A stretch of 64,000 nt of DNA from Siphonodentalium dalli (GCA_032622095.1 CP136061.1:257952077-258016076); one strand, 5' to 3'; positions 34,184 through 45,749 are shown, counted from the stretch's first letter. Numbers and translations: made by a program. Notes: generated from the sequence alone by a model not told the origin.

Positions 34184-35648
34184 TCTCATATATATTTTTA
34201 AGACCTCTGTCTGTTTGTTTGTATGTTTGTCTGTATGTTTGTCTGTATGTTTGTCATTTATACAAATCTACGATTCTCGACCGATCGGGACCAAACTTGG
34301 TACGTGTGTGTAGTTTGACCAGGTGGTGGACGTTGTCGTATTGGCGAGCCCGTGCGGCGCCCGCTTCGCGCATGCGCAGGCGAGATCTCGGAAACGGGTG
34401 GAGCTATCGACTTGAAATTTGGTATGTGAATGTATCTTGCCCCGGATACGAATTTTATCGGTTCGCCGAGTCCGTGCTGCCCTCGATACATGCAAGAAAA
34501 AAACAAGACTTTATACTTTACGTTTTGTGCATTTGTTGATCCATTAATTAATCACAAGCACATCTTCCCCTATTCTGGCGTGAACTGTCAACTGTGAAAA
34601 TGCATTTCTATTAGAATATCAGAGCTATTGCAAAAAAGAAATACAAGCGACATAATTAATTTATTAAATTGCATGCCAGTAAAGTGTAATGGCTGTAAGA
34701 ATGTTAAGGAGGAATTAAAAAAAAATAGCGAAATTGTGCCGTCATCATTCACGATACATGCACGAAAAGACACAAGACTTTATGTAATCATCAACATTCA
34801 TCCATTAATTAATCAGAAGCATATCTTCCCCTATTCTGGTGTGAACTGTGAACTGTGAACATGCATTTCTATTAGAATATCAAACATGATATAGACGCTC
34901 TTTATTAATTCCATATCAGGAATCCGTTCACAGATAACGCTCTTTATATGTTGGGATGCGCTCTCCTTGAATCAGAGCTTCGTGGAATATCTTTTCTGAT
35001 TTCTTGATTACCATTGCAGTTCCACATCTCGGAAAAGGGTGGAGCTATCGACTTGAAATGTCTTAATCACAAGCATATCTTCCCCTAAGACTTTATGTTA
35101 TCAGAACAAGGACAATTCTTCCCACTAACATTCATCCACTAAAATCTGGTCAATAATAACAAAATTGTGCCGTCATCATTCACCGGCAGCCCTCGATACA
35201 TGCAAGAAAAAACAAGACTTTATACTTTACGTTTTGTGCATTTGTTCATCCATGAATTAATCACAAGCATATCTTCCCCTATTCTGGCGTGAACTGTCAA
35301 CTGTGAAAATGCATTTCTATTAGAATATCAGAGCTTCGTTGAATAATTTTCTGATATTTTGTGTAAAATGGAGAAAAGTAGTATCAAATGCCAAAATTGA
35401 AACTATATACCTCTCATGTATATTTCAAAAAAGAAATACAAGTGACATAATTAATTTATTAAATTGCATGCCAGTAAAGTGTAATGGCTGTAAGAAAATT
35501 AATGAGGAATTAAAAAAAAAAATCTCAATTTCAAACTAGAAACTCGGCGATGCAGCGAAATTGTGCCGTCATCATTCACGATACATGCACGAAAAGACAC
35601 AAAGCTTTTCTTCCCCTAAGCCTGGACGAAGTCGGGCACATCAGCTAG
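34184..35648 (+). mobile_element. Non-autonomous Helitron 1 of 3 in tandem
   Basis: The 5' end is at about TCATATATATTTTTAAGACC (TC start, TATATATTTT signature), followed by a TTTGTCTGTATG run and the module shared with 11040 (CTACGATTCTCGACCGATCG). The 3' end is CCTGGACGAAGTCGGGCACA TCAGCTAG at 35648. It contains two copies (34625-34860 and 35280-35600) of a segment described separately. The exact 5' base is uncertain. Confidence 0.75.
34620..35600 (+). repeat. Duplicated cargo segment inside the Helitron
   Basis: A block with ATTAGAATATCAGAGCT, then AAGAAATACAAGYGACATAA, TGCATGCCAGTAAAGTGTAA and TGGCTGTAAGAA occurs at 34610-34720 and 35320-35495. Both copies keep the same small frame with LLNCMPVKCNGCK (two CxxC cysteines) followed by EELKK. 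CATCTTCCCCTATTCTGGYG and TGAACTGTGAA flank both copies. The segment could be a captured gene piece; I do not recognise a donor gene. Confidence 0.55.
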
Positions 35649-36810
35649 TCTATACTATATATTTTGAGACTTCGTATATATGTGTGTATATGTGTGTGTG
35701 TGTACTTCATAGAATCCAAAACGCGTGTACAGATTGAGATCAAATTTCGTATGTAAGTGTAAAATCCCACCGACACCGCCGTAGATGTGTTTTCGAGAAG
35801 CTATGAGCACCCTTTATCCACTCCCAGTCATCGAAATCAGCTCAAACGGCACGGCCGGGGTTAATAACGTCATTATATATATATATGAAGTCAGAGTCTC
35901 CAAAGTTATACCGGAACAAACACGTGTTTACGTCGTCTTGGGGGTCCACGATGGGAGTCTGACTTCAATGCAATGTTATCGCTCGAAACACGTGTTTACT
36001 TCGTGTTGAGGTTCACGATGGGAGTCTGACAATTGTTATCGCTCGAAATAGTACATTAGGACGGGAACGGCTGGACAGATTGAGCTCAAACTTCCTATCT
36101 AAAGGTAAAATACCACGTACGATGTCGTCCACGCGTTTTCCAGAAGCTCCGAGCACCCGTACTCCACTCCCAGTCATAAAAATCAGCTCAAACGGCACGG
36201 TCGGGGTTAATAACGTCATTATATATATATATACGAAGTCAACGTTATTAGCATCTGCATTGAGTGCATTTCCTAGAACGCAACACGTGTTTTACGTCGT
36301 CTTGAGGTTCACGATGGGAGTCATTTCAATGCAATGTTATCGCTCGAAACACGTGTTTACTTCGTGTTGAGGTTCACGATGGGAGTCTGACATTTCAATG
36401 CAATGTTATCGCTCGAAATATTATGCAGAAAGGCAGATCTCGGAAACGGGTGGAGCTATCGACCTGAAATTTGCTATGTGAATGTATCTTGCACCGGGTA
36501 CAAATTTTATCGGGTCGCCGAGTCCATGCGACGCCCGTGCAGCGCATGCGCAGACGAGATCTCGGAAACGGGTGGAGCTATCGACTTGAAATTTGCTATG
36601 TGAATGTATCTTGCGCCGGGTACAAATTTTATCGGGTCGCCGAGTCCGTGCGACGCCAGCTTCGCGCATGCGCAGACCAGATCTCGGAAACGGGTGGAGC
36701 TACCGGGTACAAATTTTTCTTATTGAAACGCGTGGAGCTAAAAATTAAAAACAAATATTAAAAAAATGTCTTGTTTCGGACAAGCCGCCGGTGGCGGGCT
36801 AACCTGCTAG
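35649..36810 (+). mobile_element. Non-autonomous Helitron 2 of 3 in tandem
   Basis: It starts TCTATACTATATATTTTGAG directly after the previous CTAG and ends GCCGCCGGTGGCGGGCTAAC CTGCTAG at 36810. The 5' part matches 11537 (CTTCATAGAATCCAAAACGC) and the 3' part matches the element ending at 11536. Internal GTTATCGCTCGAAACACGTG and GAGGTTCACGATGGGAGTCT blocks repeat three or four times. Confidence 0.87.
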
Positions 36811-37410
36811 TCTATTATATATTTTGGAAGATCTGTCTGTGTGTGTGTTCGCGATGAACTCGAAAAAGGCCGAGCCGATTTCGATGAAACTTGGTATGTG
36901 GGGGTATTTTCGGCCGGGGTGGCATGGGCCTATTAATTTGTCCCTGCGACGTGACCTTGACCTTGAAATCGGGTCATTTCAAGGTCAAACGCCCGAATAT
37001 CACGGGATTTCGATGAAACTTGGTATGTGGGGGTACTTTCGTATGGGGAGTCTCATAAGCATATTAATTTGCCCGTGCGACGTGACCTTGACATCGGGTA
37101 ACTTCAAGGTCAAATCGCCAATTTTGATGGGATTTCGACGAAATTTGATACGTGGGGTTAATTTTGTCCACTGATTGTTTTGGACGGGTCAAATCGTGAC
37201 CCCGACCTGATCTTGGCCTTCAAAATGATCAATTCATGGTCACATCTGGTAAAACCGGATGGATTTCGACGGGCCCGTTTGTCGGGTACATTTGTCCGGG
37301 CAGTGTTTTGGACTGGTTTTGGACTGGTCAAATCGTGACCCCACTTGACCTTGACCTTCAAAATGGACAATTCAAGGTCAAAGCCCGGACGAAGTCGGGT
37401 CACCTACTAG
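36811..37410 (+). mobile_element. Non-autonomous Helitron 3 of 3 in tandem
   Basis: It starts TCTATTATATATTTTGGAAG directly after the previous CTAG and ends with CCCGGACGAAGTCGGGTCAC and CTACTAG at 37410, followed by T. Inside, a TTGACCTTGAARTCGGGTMA and GATTTCGATGAAACTTGGTA pair recurs about three times. The termini match the minus-strand element at 21089-21964. Confidence 0.87.
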
Positions 37411-37681
37411 TAATTAGATATAATTACGGCGCATAGGGAGCATAGCATGTCAGTGGTCAACGGAGCGCGTTATAGGCCCATGTTGTAAGTCTGAAGTGAT
37501 CGACACGAAGGCCAAGTGGTCTGTCAGCCATGCATGCATAGACACATAATATGAAAGTAATGAAGAAAAAGCAGAATGATGGAGATTGTCCCCCTGGTAA
37601 AGTGGTCCTGATAATCTGCACTGATGTTGGTGGGACCTGCTGAATTTCTTTGATGCTATTAGGGCAAGCGGATGCTGTTAA

Positions 37682-38104
37682 CCCTTTACCCAACATAACG
37701 ACCCTGTGCCAATGTATTCTCTTATATATGCGAGTCGACCATAGGTCGCCTCGCATATATAAGATAATGCATTGGCTTAACACATATTAAAAATGATAAA
37801 ATTGTCAAAGAATGTAGAAAAATATTATAAACTTTTTAAAAAAATGTAAGAAAAAATGGTAAAAAGTGTTAAAAAAAAAATTGTTTTAGGCCAATGCATT
37901 CTCTTATATATGCGAGGCGACCTATGGTCGACTCGCATATATAAGAGAATGCATTGGCACATGGCATAACTGTAACCATCACAATGTGGTCAATGAACCG
38001 GTTCCAATGATATCCATATTTGTATGGTGTTGAGACAGACCGAAGATATTTTACGCTGTTGAAGCTTTATTTGGGCGTTTTTGGCCGTTTTGTTGGGTAA
38101 AGGG
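37682..38104 (-). mobile_element. Palindromic TTAA MITE, long-spacer copy
   Basis: TTAA flanks (37678-37681, 38105-38108). CCCTTTACCCAACATAACGA to GTTTTGTTGGGTAAAGGG with two hairpins and a longer A-rich spacer (AATATTATAAACTTTTTAAA). 423 bp. Confidence 0.92.
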
Positions 38105-38106
38105 TT

Positions 38107-39312
38107 AAGGAAGTGTACCGTTATATTTTCTATAGTTCTCATTTTAGCGGTATTCGGACAATCAGAACACATCCAAGAAAAGCCATTATGTGTATCAAAT
38201 ATTCAAAAACATATATATTGTTAAATATTTTAATACTGGTTGTATCAGTTGTTGCAAATTGACTGTAATCAATGTGGCAATTCATGTCGTTTTGCAAACA
38301 CCAGCCCAGTCATTATTCAATTTATAAAAACAATATAGTCCGGGAGCTACTATGGGTACCCTTGAACCCCCCTGGGATTTAACTTTACCATACTCATTTC
38401 GTTACTTATTTTGTCCTTCAACTGTTAAGCAATGTTAACAAGAAAAAAAGTGGTCGTGTAGAATCCAGATAAGATGGCGTCCATCATGGCGGCCGTTTTT
38501 TTCAGATTATGCCCTAAGTCAGTTTGATGCAAATTATAGCGTGAACATCTTGTAAAAAGTATGCAAATATATATATTTCCGTGAAGCTAAGACATAATTT
38601 TGTAGGACAAAATTGAAACTCCACATCCAAGATGGCCGCCAAAATGCCCACCGAAAATATCACTAGTATCACTAATATCTTCTAGATCAGTTTATGCGGT
38701 TTGGAACTGGTTCAGAAATGTGACGTTATATTGTATTTTTTTTATATAAAATGATAATTGGAGTAATGAACTGTGCAATTATTGGGGTTCTAGCCACTTC
38801 CGATTCCTCAAAAATCGAATTTACAGAACATGGCATACAATTTCACAAAACATCACAATTGGGATTTAGACACATTTCAACCAGAAATGAACAGAGCAGC
38901 TTTGTTATGTAAGTGATGCATATCATTACCTATAAATATTCCAACTTACTGGAACCAAAATTGTTACTTTGTCTCAAAATGGCTGCCAAAATGGCTGCCA
39001 AAATATGGAAAATGGTAGATATTGCCCCAGCGTGTCCTGCAATCGCTTACACGTTGTGGTTGATTAATGCCTTCTATACATTGCATACTAACATGTCTGA
39101 TGCACCACGGTTAATTGTTATTATTGTCACCGCTGAAATTACCAGAAATATTGGATTTTTCTCTCACAAACTTGACATAAATACCGGCAAAAATTTACTT
39201 TTCATAAATATGTTCTTGAATATTTCATACAGACACTGGCTTTTCCCCCAAATGCTCGGATTAGCCAAACCCGCGAAAATGACAACTGTAGAAAACACAA
39301 CGGTACTTTTTT
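38107..39312. mobile_element. Candidate 1.2-kb element with ~70-bp inverted ends
   Basis: GTACCGTTATATTTTCTATA and TTCTCATTTTAGCGGTATTC at the left (38115-38155) are approximately mirrored at 39255-39310 (GCGAAAATGACAACTGTAGA, AACACAACGGTAC). The interior has ATGGCGGCC and ATGGCTGCCAAAATGGCTGCC motifs typical of non-coding invertebrate repeats. The 152-codon frame at 38913 lies inside and is not accepted. Confidence 0.45.
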
Positions 39313-39497
39313 GTGACGACATCAGTTTGCCCTACCAATATCATAGATCTGTAGGATCACCAACATCATAGCAGTTATGCAAGACCACTAAATTCTTGAC
39401 ATTTTTTGTTACGACATCAGTTTGCCCTACCAACATCATAGATCTGTAGGATCACCAACATCATAGCAGTTATGCAAGACCACTAAATTCTTGACAT
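39308..39497. repeat. 95-bp tandem duplication
   Basis: ACGACATCAGTTTGCCCTAC begins at 39316 and again at 39411; each copy runs to ACTAAATTCTTGACATT. A diverged relative is at 52365-52445. Confidence 0.92.
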
Positions 39498-39499
39498 TA

Positions 39500-41520
39500 A
39501 TGCATGACGCGTACGCTCCATTGGGTTTCCTAAAACGATTCCCATACTCGATAACTAGGAATTGTTGAAACCTGTTCATGCGTTCATAATGTTATGCTTC
39601 CTAACCGTTTTCCGATAATTCTCTATTATACACCTGGTAATGTGGATGTTCTATGATCGAATGTATTATGGTTTATGCCAATAGGGCAAAGGGGTTGTCA
39701 GCTCTGATAACTTAGGGCAATGTACGCAAACACCACACAGACACACCGAGCAGGCAGATAACAATCAGCGTGATGGGCCGACTGGTAACCGGAAGGCGTG
39801 AACCCACGGCTATCTAGAAGTCAACACAAATGTTTAGGATAGTAAAACGTTTGATCGGTTATGTACATGTTTTAATCACGCGATAAAAGTATAAGGCATA
39901 TACATGTATAGAATAGTTATATACCCATTTAGTTACATAAATGTATAGACCAAGGTTATCCCACAACACATGGTGAGCAGTTACTCACATATATAGTTGA
40001 GGTTATCGTATTACATAGGACGAATATTGTTTGTAAATTCCTAAATATAAGGACAGAGTGAAATGGTTTCCATACATACATGCATACAGCATAAGTTATA
40101 TACTGTCATATATCGTATATTGAAATTTTAAACCTTATTTAAGTTATTATAAATGTCACACCTTTTCTGGTGTTACGATTAGGTATATGTTTATTGTCAT
40201 GCAGTGTTTGACTATCGGTATATTTTGATGGTTTTGGAGGAAAAATAATTAACCTGTTTTGGAAAATGTTTACTAAGGCCATTTCCAAAAGATGGTATTT
40301 ATAAAGTTGGGATCGAAAAAACTCACCCAGCTTGAAGTCGTCAGGAGCGATGACTCTGGCTTAACAGACATCAAATACAGCCTGTTTGATAATAGGTTTC
40401 GGCCCTTACGCTCGACCTAATTGGTCACCAGAGGATGGGCCGTATAGACCAAATTACCGATCTATACCTTCAATCGGAAAAATGTGGCCAAATTTCCCTC
40501 TCCATCAAAATACATGACGTCAAACTAGATACAAAATCCGCGCGAACGAGAGTCTCTCTTACCGGTAATCACGAGTCCGTATTTTAGTTGTACACGATAT
40601 ATTAAAACGAAATTCGTGCGACGAACGAGGCGCGTTCACATGGTGGTAGGGAAACCATAATGAGGAACAAGAAAGTTTCGTTTATACCATTATACAAATC
40701 AATTTCATATAATAATGTATGCTATAACCGAAAAGCTAGGTTACCTTTTTATAAGAATATAATGTCAGGGTCCTTATATGTGGTCTCTTCCGCACTGTAT
40801 AATTGTCCAGGCAGCGTATATGCCTGATTTTGGAATACACTTCATATGTTAAGGTACTGAATTAAAAATGTACAGCCTACCCCAAGATGGCTACTGCTGG
40901 TCTGAAGTTCAAACGTTACAGAAACACGTCACAACCACGAGCTCCGGTATGACGTAATTACCCATTGACGTCACAAGTTAGGTGCGTGTCCAATACTTTA
41001 AAGAGATATATATCGGATGCGTTTTATATAATAACTAAGTATAGTTGTCTATATCAGGAAACAAATTCGTTTTATATAACCAACTGTACTGTTGGGATTG
41101 GATATTACACATTAATTCCAAGATTGATTATGTTGAATGGTTCCGAGATGTGGTCATTCTCTTAAGGTAGTGTGAGCTCTTTTAAAGAGTATGTCAGTGA
41201 TTAATAACATACCATTAAAGAGTATTCATAAAATTGTAAAAAATATTGTTAATGGGTACCAAATTGCCCTTGTACATCGCGAAATTAATTATTATAACAT
41301 ACCGCTATTATTATGTATAATTGGTATATGTGTCAGGATTCAAATTACTTTATGTAACAACAGCTACAAATGAATGGGAATCCACAGTTAATGTTATCCT
41401 GTTACAGTCAGAAACCAATGCATAATATGCAGCCATTACACCATAGCAGCTACACATAAATGGGAACCATCAATTAATTTATACTGTTATATTAGAAAGC
41501 AATGGTGTATGCTCAGCACG
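39500..41520. other. No gene seen
   Basis: Two kilobases, part of intron 1 of lectin locus 2 if the gene model is right. No domain, splice-supported exon or repeat structure that I can name. Confidence 0.4.
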
Positions 41521-41529
41521 CCTTTTTTA

Positions 41530-41897
41530 CCCTGTGCCAATGCATTCTCTTATATATGCGAGTCGACCATAGGTCGCCTCGAATATATAAGAGAATGCAT
41601 TAGCCTAACAAATTTTTACAATTTTAATAATTTTTTCTTGTATTCTTTAACAATTTTATAATTTCACCCATACAGAGCCCCAGACAAACATCAGCAGACG
41701 ACACTCTTCTATATGCTTCTATATATGTGTGGGGCTCTCTGCAGGGTAATGGATGTTTTTTATTTTATGTCCTAAAAATTGTAAGAAACATTTATTTAAA
41801 AAAAATGATAAATAATTGTTAGGCCAATGCATTATCTTATATATGCAAGGCGACCTATGGTCGACTCGCATATATAAGAGAATGCATTGGCACAGGG
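41530..41897. mobile_element. Double-palindrome element, stand-alone form, second copy
   Basis: CCCTGTGCC to GGCACAGGG, flanked TTTTTTA and TAAAAAA. Hairpins at 41537-41606 and 41822-41891. The middle has the same GAGCCCCAGACAAACAT and GGGGCTCTCTGCAGGGTAAT motif pair as 8747-8820, in reverse orientation. Confidence 0.87.
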
Positions 41898-41899
41898 TA

Positions 41900-42950
41900 A
41901 AAAAATTGTCGTTGATTGTACGATAATCTGCCGATCCCAGCTTGGAACCAGGTGGTTTCGCGAGACCAAGTCCTGGCGTGGAACATCGTGATTATTAGGG
42001 TAGTCTAGACTTGAGACCAAAATCTAGACGACTACGTTCGCGAACAGTACTCTGTTACTTTTCTGTCAAAAGGAGTCCACTTGGGATTCCTCCTCGGCGG
42101 CCACTATGTGCCACACACAAATTTGCTATAGATGACTCTTACATTAGATTGTACATTTCACAACGCTTCGACTATATACCTTGTAATGGGATACTATGCT
42201 GTGCAGAGTCGCGCGTGAATTCCTTTCAGTGCCTTAAACGAGTTTCAGCAGAAAATTTGAGTTTAAAAAAAAAACATTCTTTCACACCACTCCCGTCTTC
42301 GAATATATTCTAACACTATCGCTTTCGTTAAAATGCACTGGTAAAGTAACACATTTCACGAACGCTCCAATATTCTCGGTTTTTCTTCTATGTCCAGTTT
42401 TTTCCAGCGGAGGGAAACGCATACCACAATGTCCCTAGAAGCTGAAAACTCCGAATGTTCGCGAACTTTGTTACTTTCTGTCGAAATAGGTTACCTAGTT
42501 TTGGGACCCTCCTTTAGTGTCACTATGGAACATGCCCCAGGGTGGCAGCCGGGAATGGGGTGGTACCTCTCATCGGCTGTAACATGGGGCACCCCATCAT
42601 CGGCTGTCACTCTGAGCACCCCTTGTTCGACTGCCACTTTGGGGCAACCCGTCGACTAGCACTATGGGCACAAACACTCTGGTTTAGAAAGACATGCACA
42701 GAGTGCCAGACCCCAGATGTTTGATGCCCAGAGTGCTAGCCTATACTACACATTCCTTCTCGTCTGAGAAGTTAGCCGGATTTATCTCGAAATTTCATTC
42801 TATTTTATTACCTCTTGGTCAGGTTCCGATCAAGTAATGGTCGATATATACGTTAAAGGGACTCAATGCCTTCAACGATGGTTCACGCGAAATAATATAG
42901 ATGTATTTACCGACCGACAACTATTTACAACTATTTACCGACAAATATTT
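41900..42950. other. No gene seen
   Basis: Several frames of 60 to 100 codons without recognisable content. At 42540-42660 a CATCGGCTGTMAC-type motif repeats loosely. Confidence 0.35.
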
Positions 42951-42953
42951 ACA

Positions 42954-43240
42954 TGATTGATTGATTGATTAATTTGGGGTTTAATGTCGCTTTCGTCAAC
43001 TAAGGCCATATCAGGACATTGCCAATTTTAGTGGTTGAGGAAATCTGCACACTTACGGCTAATATAACAGTCATTGCAATGGCCGATAAACTCGCCGACC
43101 ATGTGCGGCAAACCACCGGCCATCGGCGAGTAACAGGCAACTCCACCAGATAAGGATTTCGAGTTACAAATTCCACGATGGAAACTTGTGGATTTGAACC
43201 TTCATCGCCATCGCTGGAGGGCGAGACGGCTTGTGGTTGT
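42954..43240 (-). mobile_element. tRNA-derived SINE, 5'-truncated
   Basis: On the minus strand: a tRNA-like part with a perfect Pol III B box GGTTCAAATCC (plus coordinates 43190-43200), an anticodon-stem-like CTCGCCCTCCAGCGATGG, a central domain, and a 3' end GACATTAAACCCCAAATTAA with an (ATCA)n tail at 42954-42970. The A box is missing because the 5' end runs into the hairpin repeat at 43246. The 'AAAGCGAC-TTAAACCCC' tail is familiar from SINEs of molluscs and other lophotrochozoans. Confidence 0.8.
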
Positions 43241-43245
43241 CATTT

Positions 43246-43340
43246 GCAGAATGAGGTCCACAGAGGGTGAATTTAGTGATGCTATCCCGCATAGCGGGCG
43301 CTAGCATCACCAAATTCACACTCTGGATACCTCATTCTGC
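43246..43340. repeat. 93-bp hairpin element, copy 4
   Basis: GCAGAATGAGGTCCACAGAG to the run ending GGATACCTCATTCTGC; centre ATCCCGCATAGCGGGCGCTA. The downstream sequence to about 43450 matches that after copy 2 (10021-10130). Confidence 0.88.
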
Positions 43341-43616
43341 TTATGCCTCATCTTCTGGGAAGTATCTATAGTCTGAAATTAACATTGTTTTTAGTTACAT
43401 TTTCCCTTCTGAGATGTTTCTATATCCCTAATTTACAAAGGGATAAAATGCACCCGTAACCGATTGGTCCAATCGAGGCCGCTACCGAATCGATTACATG
43501 ACGTCATAATTATAATGTCCACAAAGATAACCGACCTATTTTTATCACCGGAACCGGAGCGGAATAGGACACAAGCGACCGTTACTTGATATAATTTGAG
43601 GTTTATGTCAAACCAC

Positions 43617-43690
43617 CATGGGGGCCTCGTATATATAAGAAAATGCACTGGCTTACAAGGTCAGTGCAATGCGTTGGCACAGGGTTTAAA
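43617..43690. repeat. Relic of the ~70-bp palindrome
   Basis: CCTCGTATATATAAGAAAAT-GCACTGGC followed by GCAATGCGTTGGCACAGGG: a half hairpin with its CACAGGG border, isolated from any MITE end. Confidence 0.7.
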
Positions 43691-44029
43691 ATTTCAGGGA
43701 GCTCCAATCATGGAAAGGTGAAAACTAAGTGTGAATCAATATTCTTCTAATTTCTCATGTGTGTTAAGGGGTGGCGTATTAATAATACAGGTGTGTCAAC
43801 AGAACCCGTTTCATAAAAAAAGCATGTGTTGCTTTATGAAGTGTTCAAATGACGCCATTTGGGGGAGGGGCAATCCCATGCAGGCTTTTATATGCCGAAC
43901 ACAAAACGCGTTATACAAAATATCTAATAAACACTCATTATTGGCCCAAACTTCGTATATTAATAGTTTGAACATGAATACATATGACCTTTATTTGTTA
44001 TATTTCCCATTATTTGAACTTATGTCCGT

Positions 44030-45290
44030 TGTGTTTGGTTGTGTTCGGGTTGCTAATTTCCGATTCACCACTCGACGTTCCTGGCCAATTATACGCTTAG
44101 TTCTCGAATGTAGTGCTTAAATGTTGCTATATTAATGAAGAGGGGATGCTATGCTTTCGAATGATGTATAATATGTATTGTTCCATAGGGTAAACGCGAG
44201 CGAATGATGTATAATATGTATTGTTCCATAGGGTAAACGCGAGCGAATGATGTATAATATGTATTGTTCTATAGGGTAAAATGCGAGAAATATGAGCTTA
44301 TATATAAGTTTCTCATTCCTGTTACTCGGAAATATTTTCGTTTTTTTTTATAATATATGATTCACCGCTCGACGTTCCTGGCCAATCATACGCTTAGTTC
44401 TCAAAAATGGTGTTTACATGTTGCAATATTAAAGAAGGGGAGAAGCTATGCTTTCGAATGATGTATACCATGTATTGTTTCATTGCGTAAAATGCGTGAA
44501 CATTTCCGATTCACCGCTCGAGGTTACTGGCCAATTATATGCTTAGCTCTCAAAAGTAGTGTTTAACCCTTTACCCAACAAAACGGCCAAAACCGGCCAA
44601 ATAAAGCTTCAACAGCCTAAAATATCTTCGGTCTGTCTCAATAGAACCATACAAATATGGATATCATTGGAACCGGCTCCTTGACCACATTTTGATAGTT
44701 ACAGTTATGCCTGTGCCAATGCATTCTCTTATATATGCGAGTCGACCATAGGTCGCCTCGCATATATAAGAGAATGCATTGGCCTAAAAAAAATCTTTTT
44801 TTAACACTTTTTACCATTTTTTCTTACATTCTTTAACAATTTTATAATTTTTAATGTGTTAAGCCAATGCATTCTCTTATATATGCGAGGCGACCTATGG
44901 TCGACTCGCATATATAAGAGAATGCATTGGCACAGGGCCCTCCTGTATGATGAGTATTGTTTTATTGCGTAAAATGTGAGAAAATGAAGTTTATATCTCT
45001 GGTCCTCATTCCTGTTACATTTACGTGTGTGCTAATTCCCGATTCTCCGCTCGACGTTCCTGACCAGTCATACGCTTAGTTCTCAAAATTAGTGTTTAAA
45101 TGTTGCAATATTCCTGGGATGGTGAGGCTATTCATTCGAATTGTGTATACTATGTATTGTTTCATAGCGTAAAACGCGAGAAATATGAGCTTATATATCT
45201 GTTCCTTAGTCCTGTTACTCGAAATAGTCATGCTGTTACTCGGAAGTGGTTCCTGTTCCTCGTTCCGTTCCTGTTACTCGAAATAGTCAA
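44030..45290. repeat. Complex tandem array upstream of lectin exon 2
   Basis: Units begin CGATTCACCRCTCGACGTTC CTGGCCAAT and continue to GAATGATGTATA and ATTGTTYCATWGSGTAAA. They occur near 44060, 44360, 44510 and 45040. Within the first, a 43-bp subunit (GAATGATGTATAATATGTAT and TGTTCCATAGGGTAAACGC) is tandemly triplicated at 44157-44285. One unit is split by the palindromic MITE at 44567. Confidence 0.85.
44567..44945 (+). mobile_element. Palindromic TTAA MITE, 3' terminus lost
   Basis: TTAA (44563-44566), CCCTTTACCCAACAAAACGG, long arm, hairpins at 44713-44782 and 44867-44935, then GGGCCCTCCTGTATGATG, where the TTGGGTAAAGGG end should be. Confidence 0.88.
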
Positions 45291-45300
45291 TCCCTTTCAG

Positions 45301-45522
45301 TGATATCGTCTGGACCACCGAGCAGCTGCTCCATCTACATTGACTACAACTATGAAATACTGGGTGGCGTTGGATACTGCGTCAAATACCACAGTACGCC
45401 AACAGATGGAGATGATGCCAGGTCTGTGTGTTCTGCTGAAGTTTCACACCTGATCACAATTGAAAGTAGAATAATGCTTGATGATCTGGATGATTTGCTG
45501 TTCAGACTCAGACACTCTACAG
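45301..45522 (+). CDS. Exon 2 of type II C-type lectin (locus 2): N-terminal half of lectin domain
   Basis: Acceptor TCCCTTTCAG at 45300, donor ACAG^GTGAGA at 45522; 222 nt, phase 1 both ends. It encodes SSCSIYIDYNYEILGGVGYC, ARSVCSAEVSHLITIESR and MLDDLDDLLFRLRHST. The first two cysteines fit the extra N-terminal disulphide of long-form lectin domains; the third starts the core disulphide. No stop interrupts it, unlike the paralogue at 23285. It continues to the exon at 54225 across an 8.7-kb intron that has received a LINE, two MITEs and a minisatellite. Confidence 0.85.
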
Positions 45523-45749
45523 GTGAGATAGTTCTCCAGAAATATATTTGTACATGATACAATAAGAAACAAAATATTTATAGAATAGGTGTGTGCTTGA
45601 ACATTTATGCTCTCTTTTAGGTCATGGCAATAGCCGAGTTCCACCTTACAACTACCTCTAACACTGTGGCCTATTGCTGATTTGCTCCCAATTTGAGTGG
45701 ACTGACCTACATACCAACATCGGGCTAGTTCCTTGATGTAACAGTTCAT

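Noticed and set aside
38913-39371. 152-codon ORF with KMAAKMAAKI
   Set aside because: It comes from ATGGCTGCC-type non-coding repeats and runs into a 95-bp tandem duplication; no domain.
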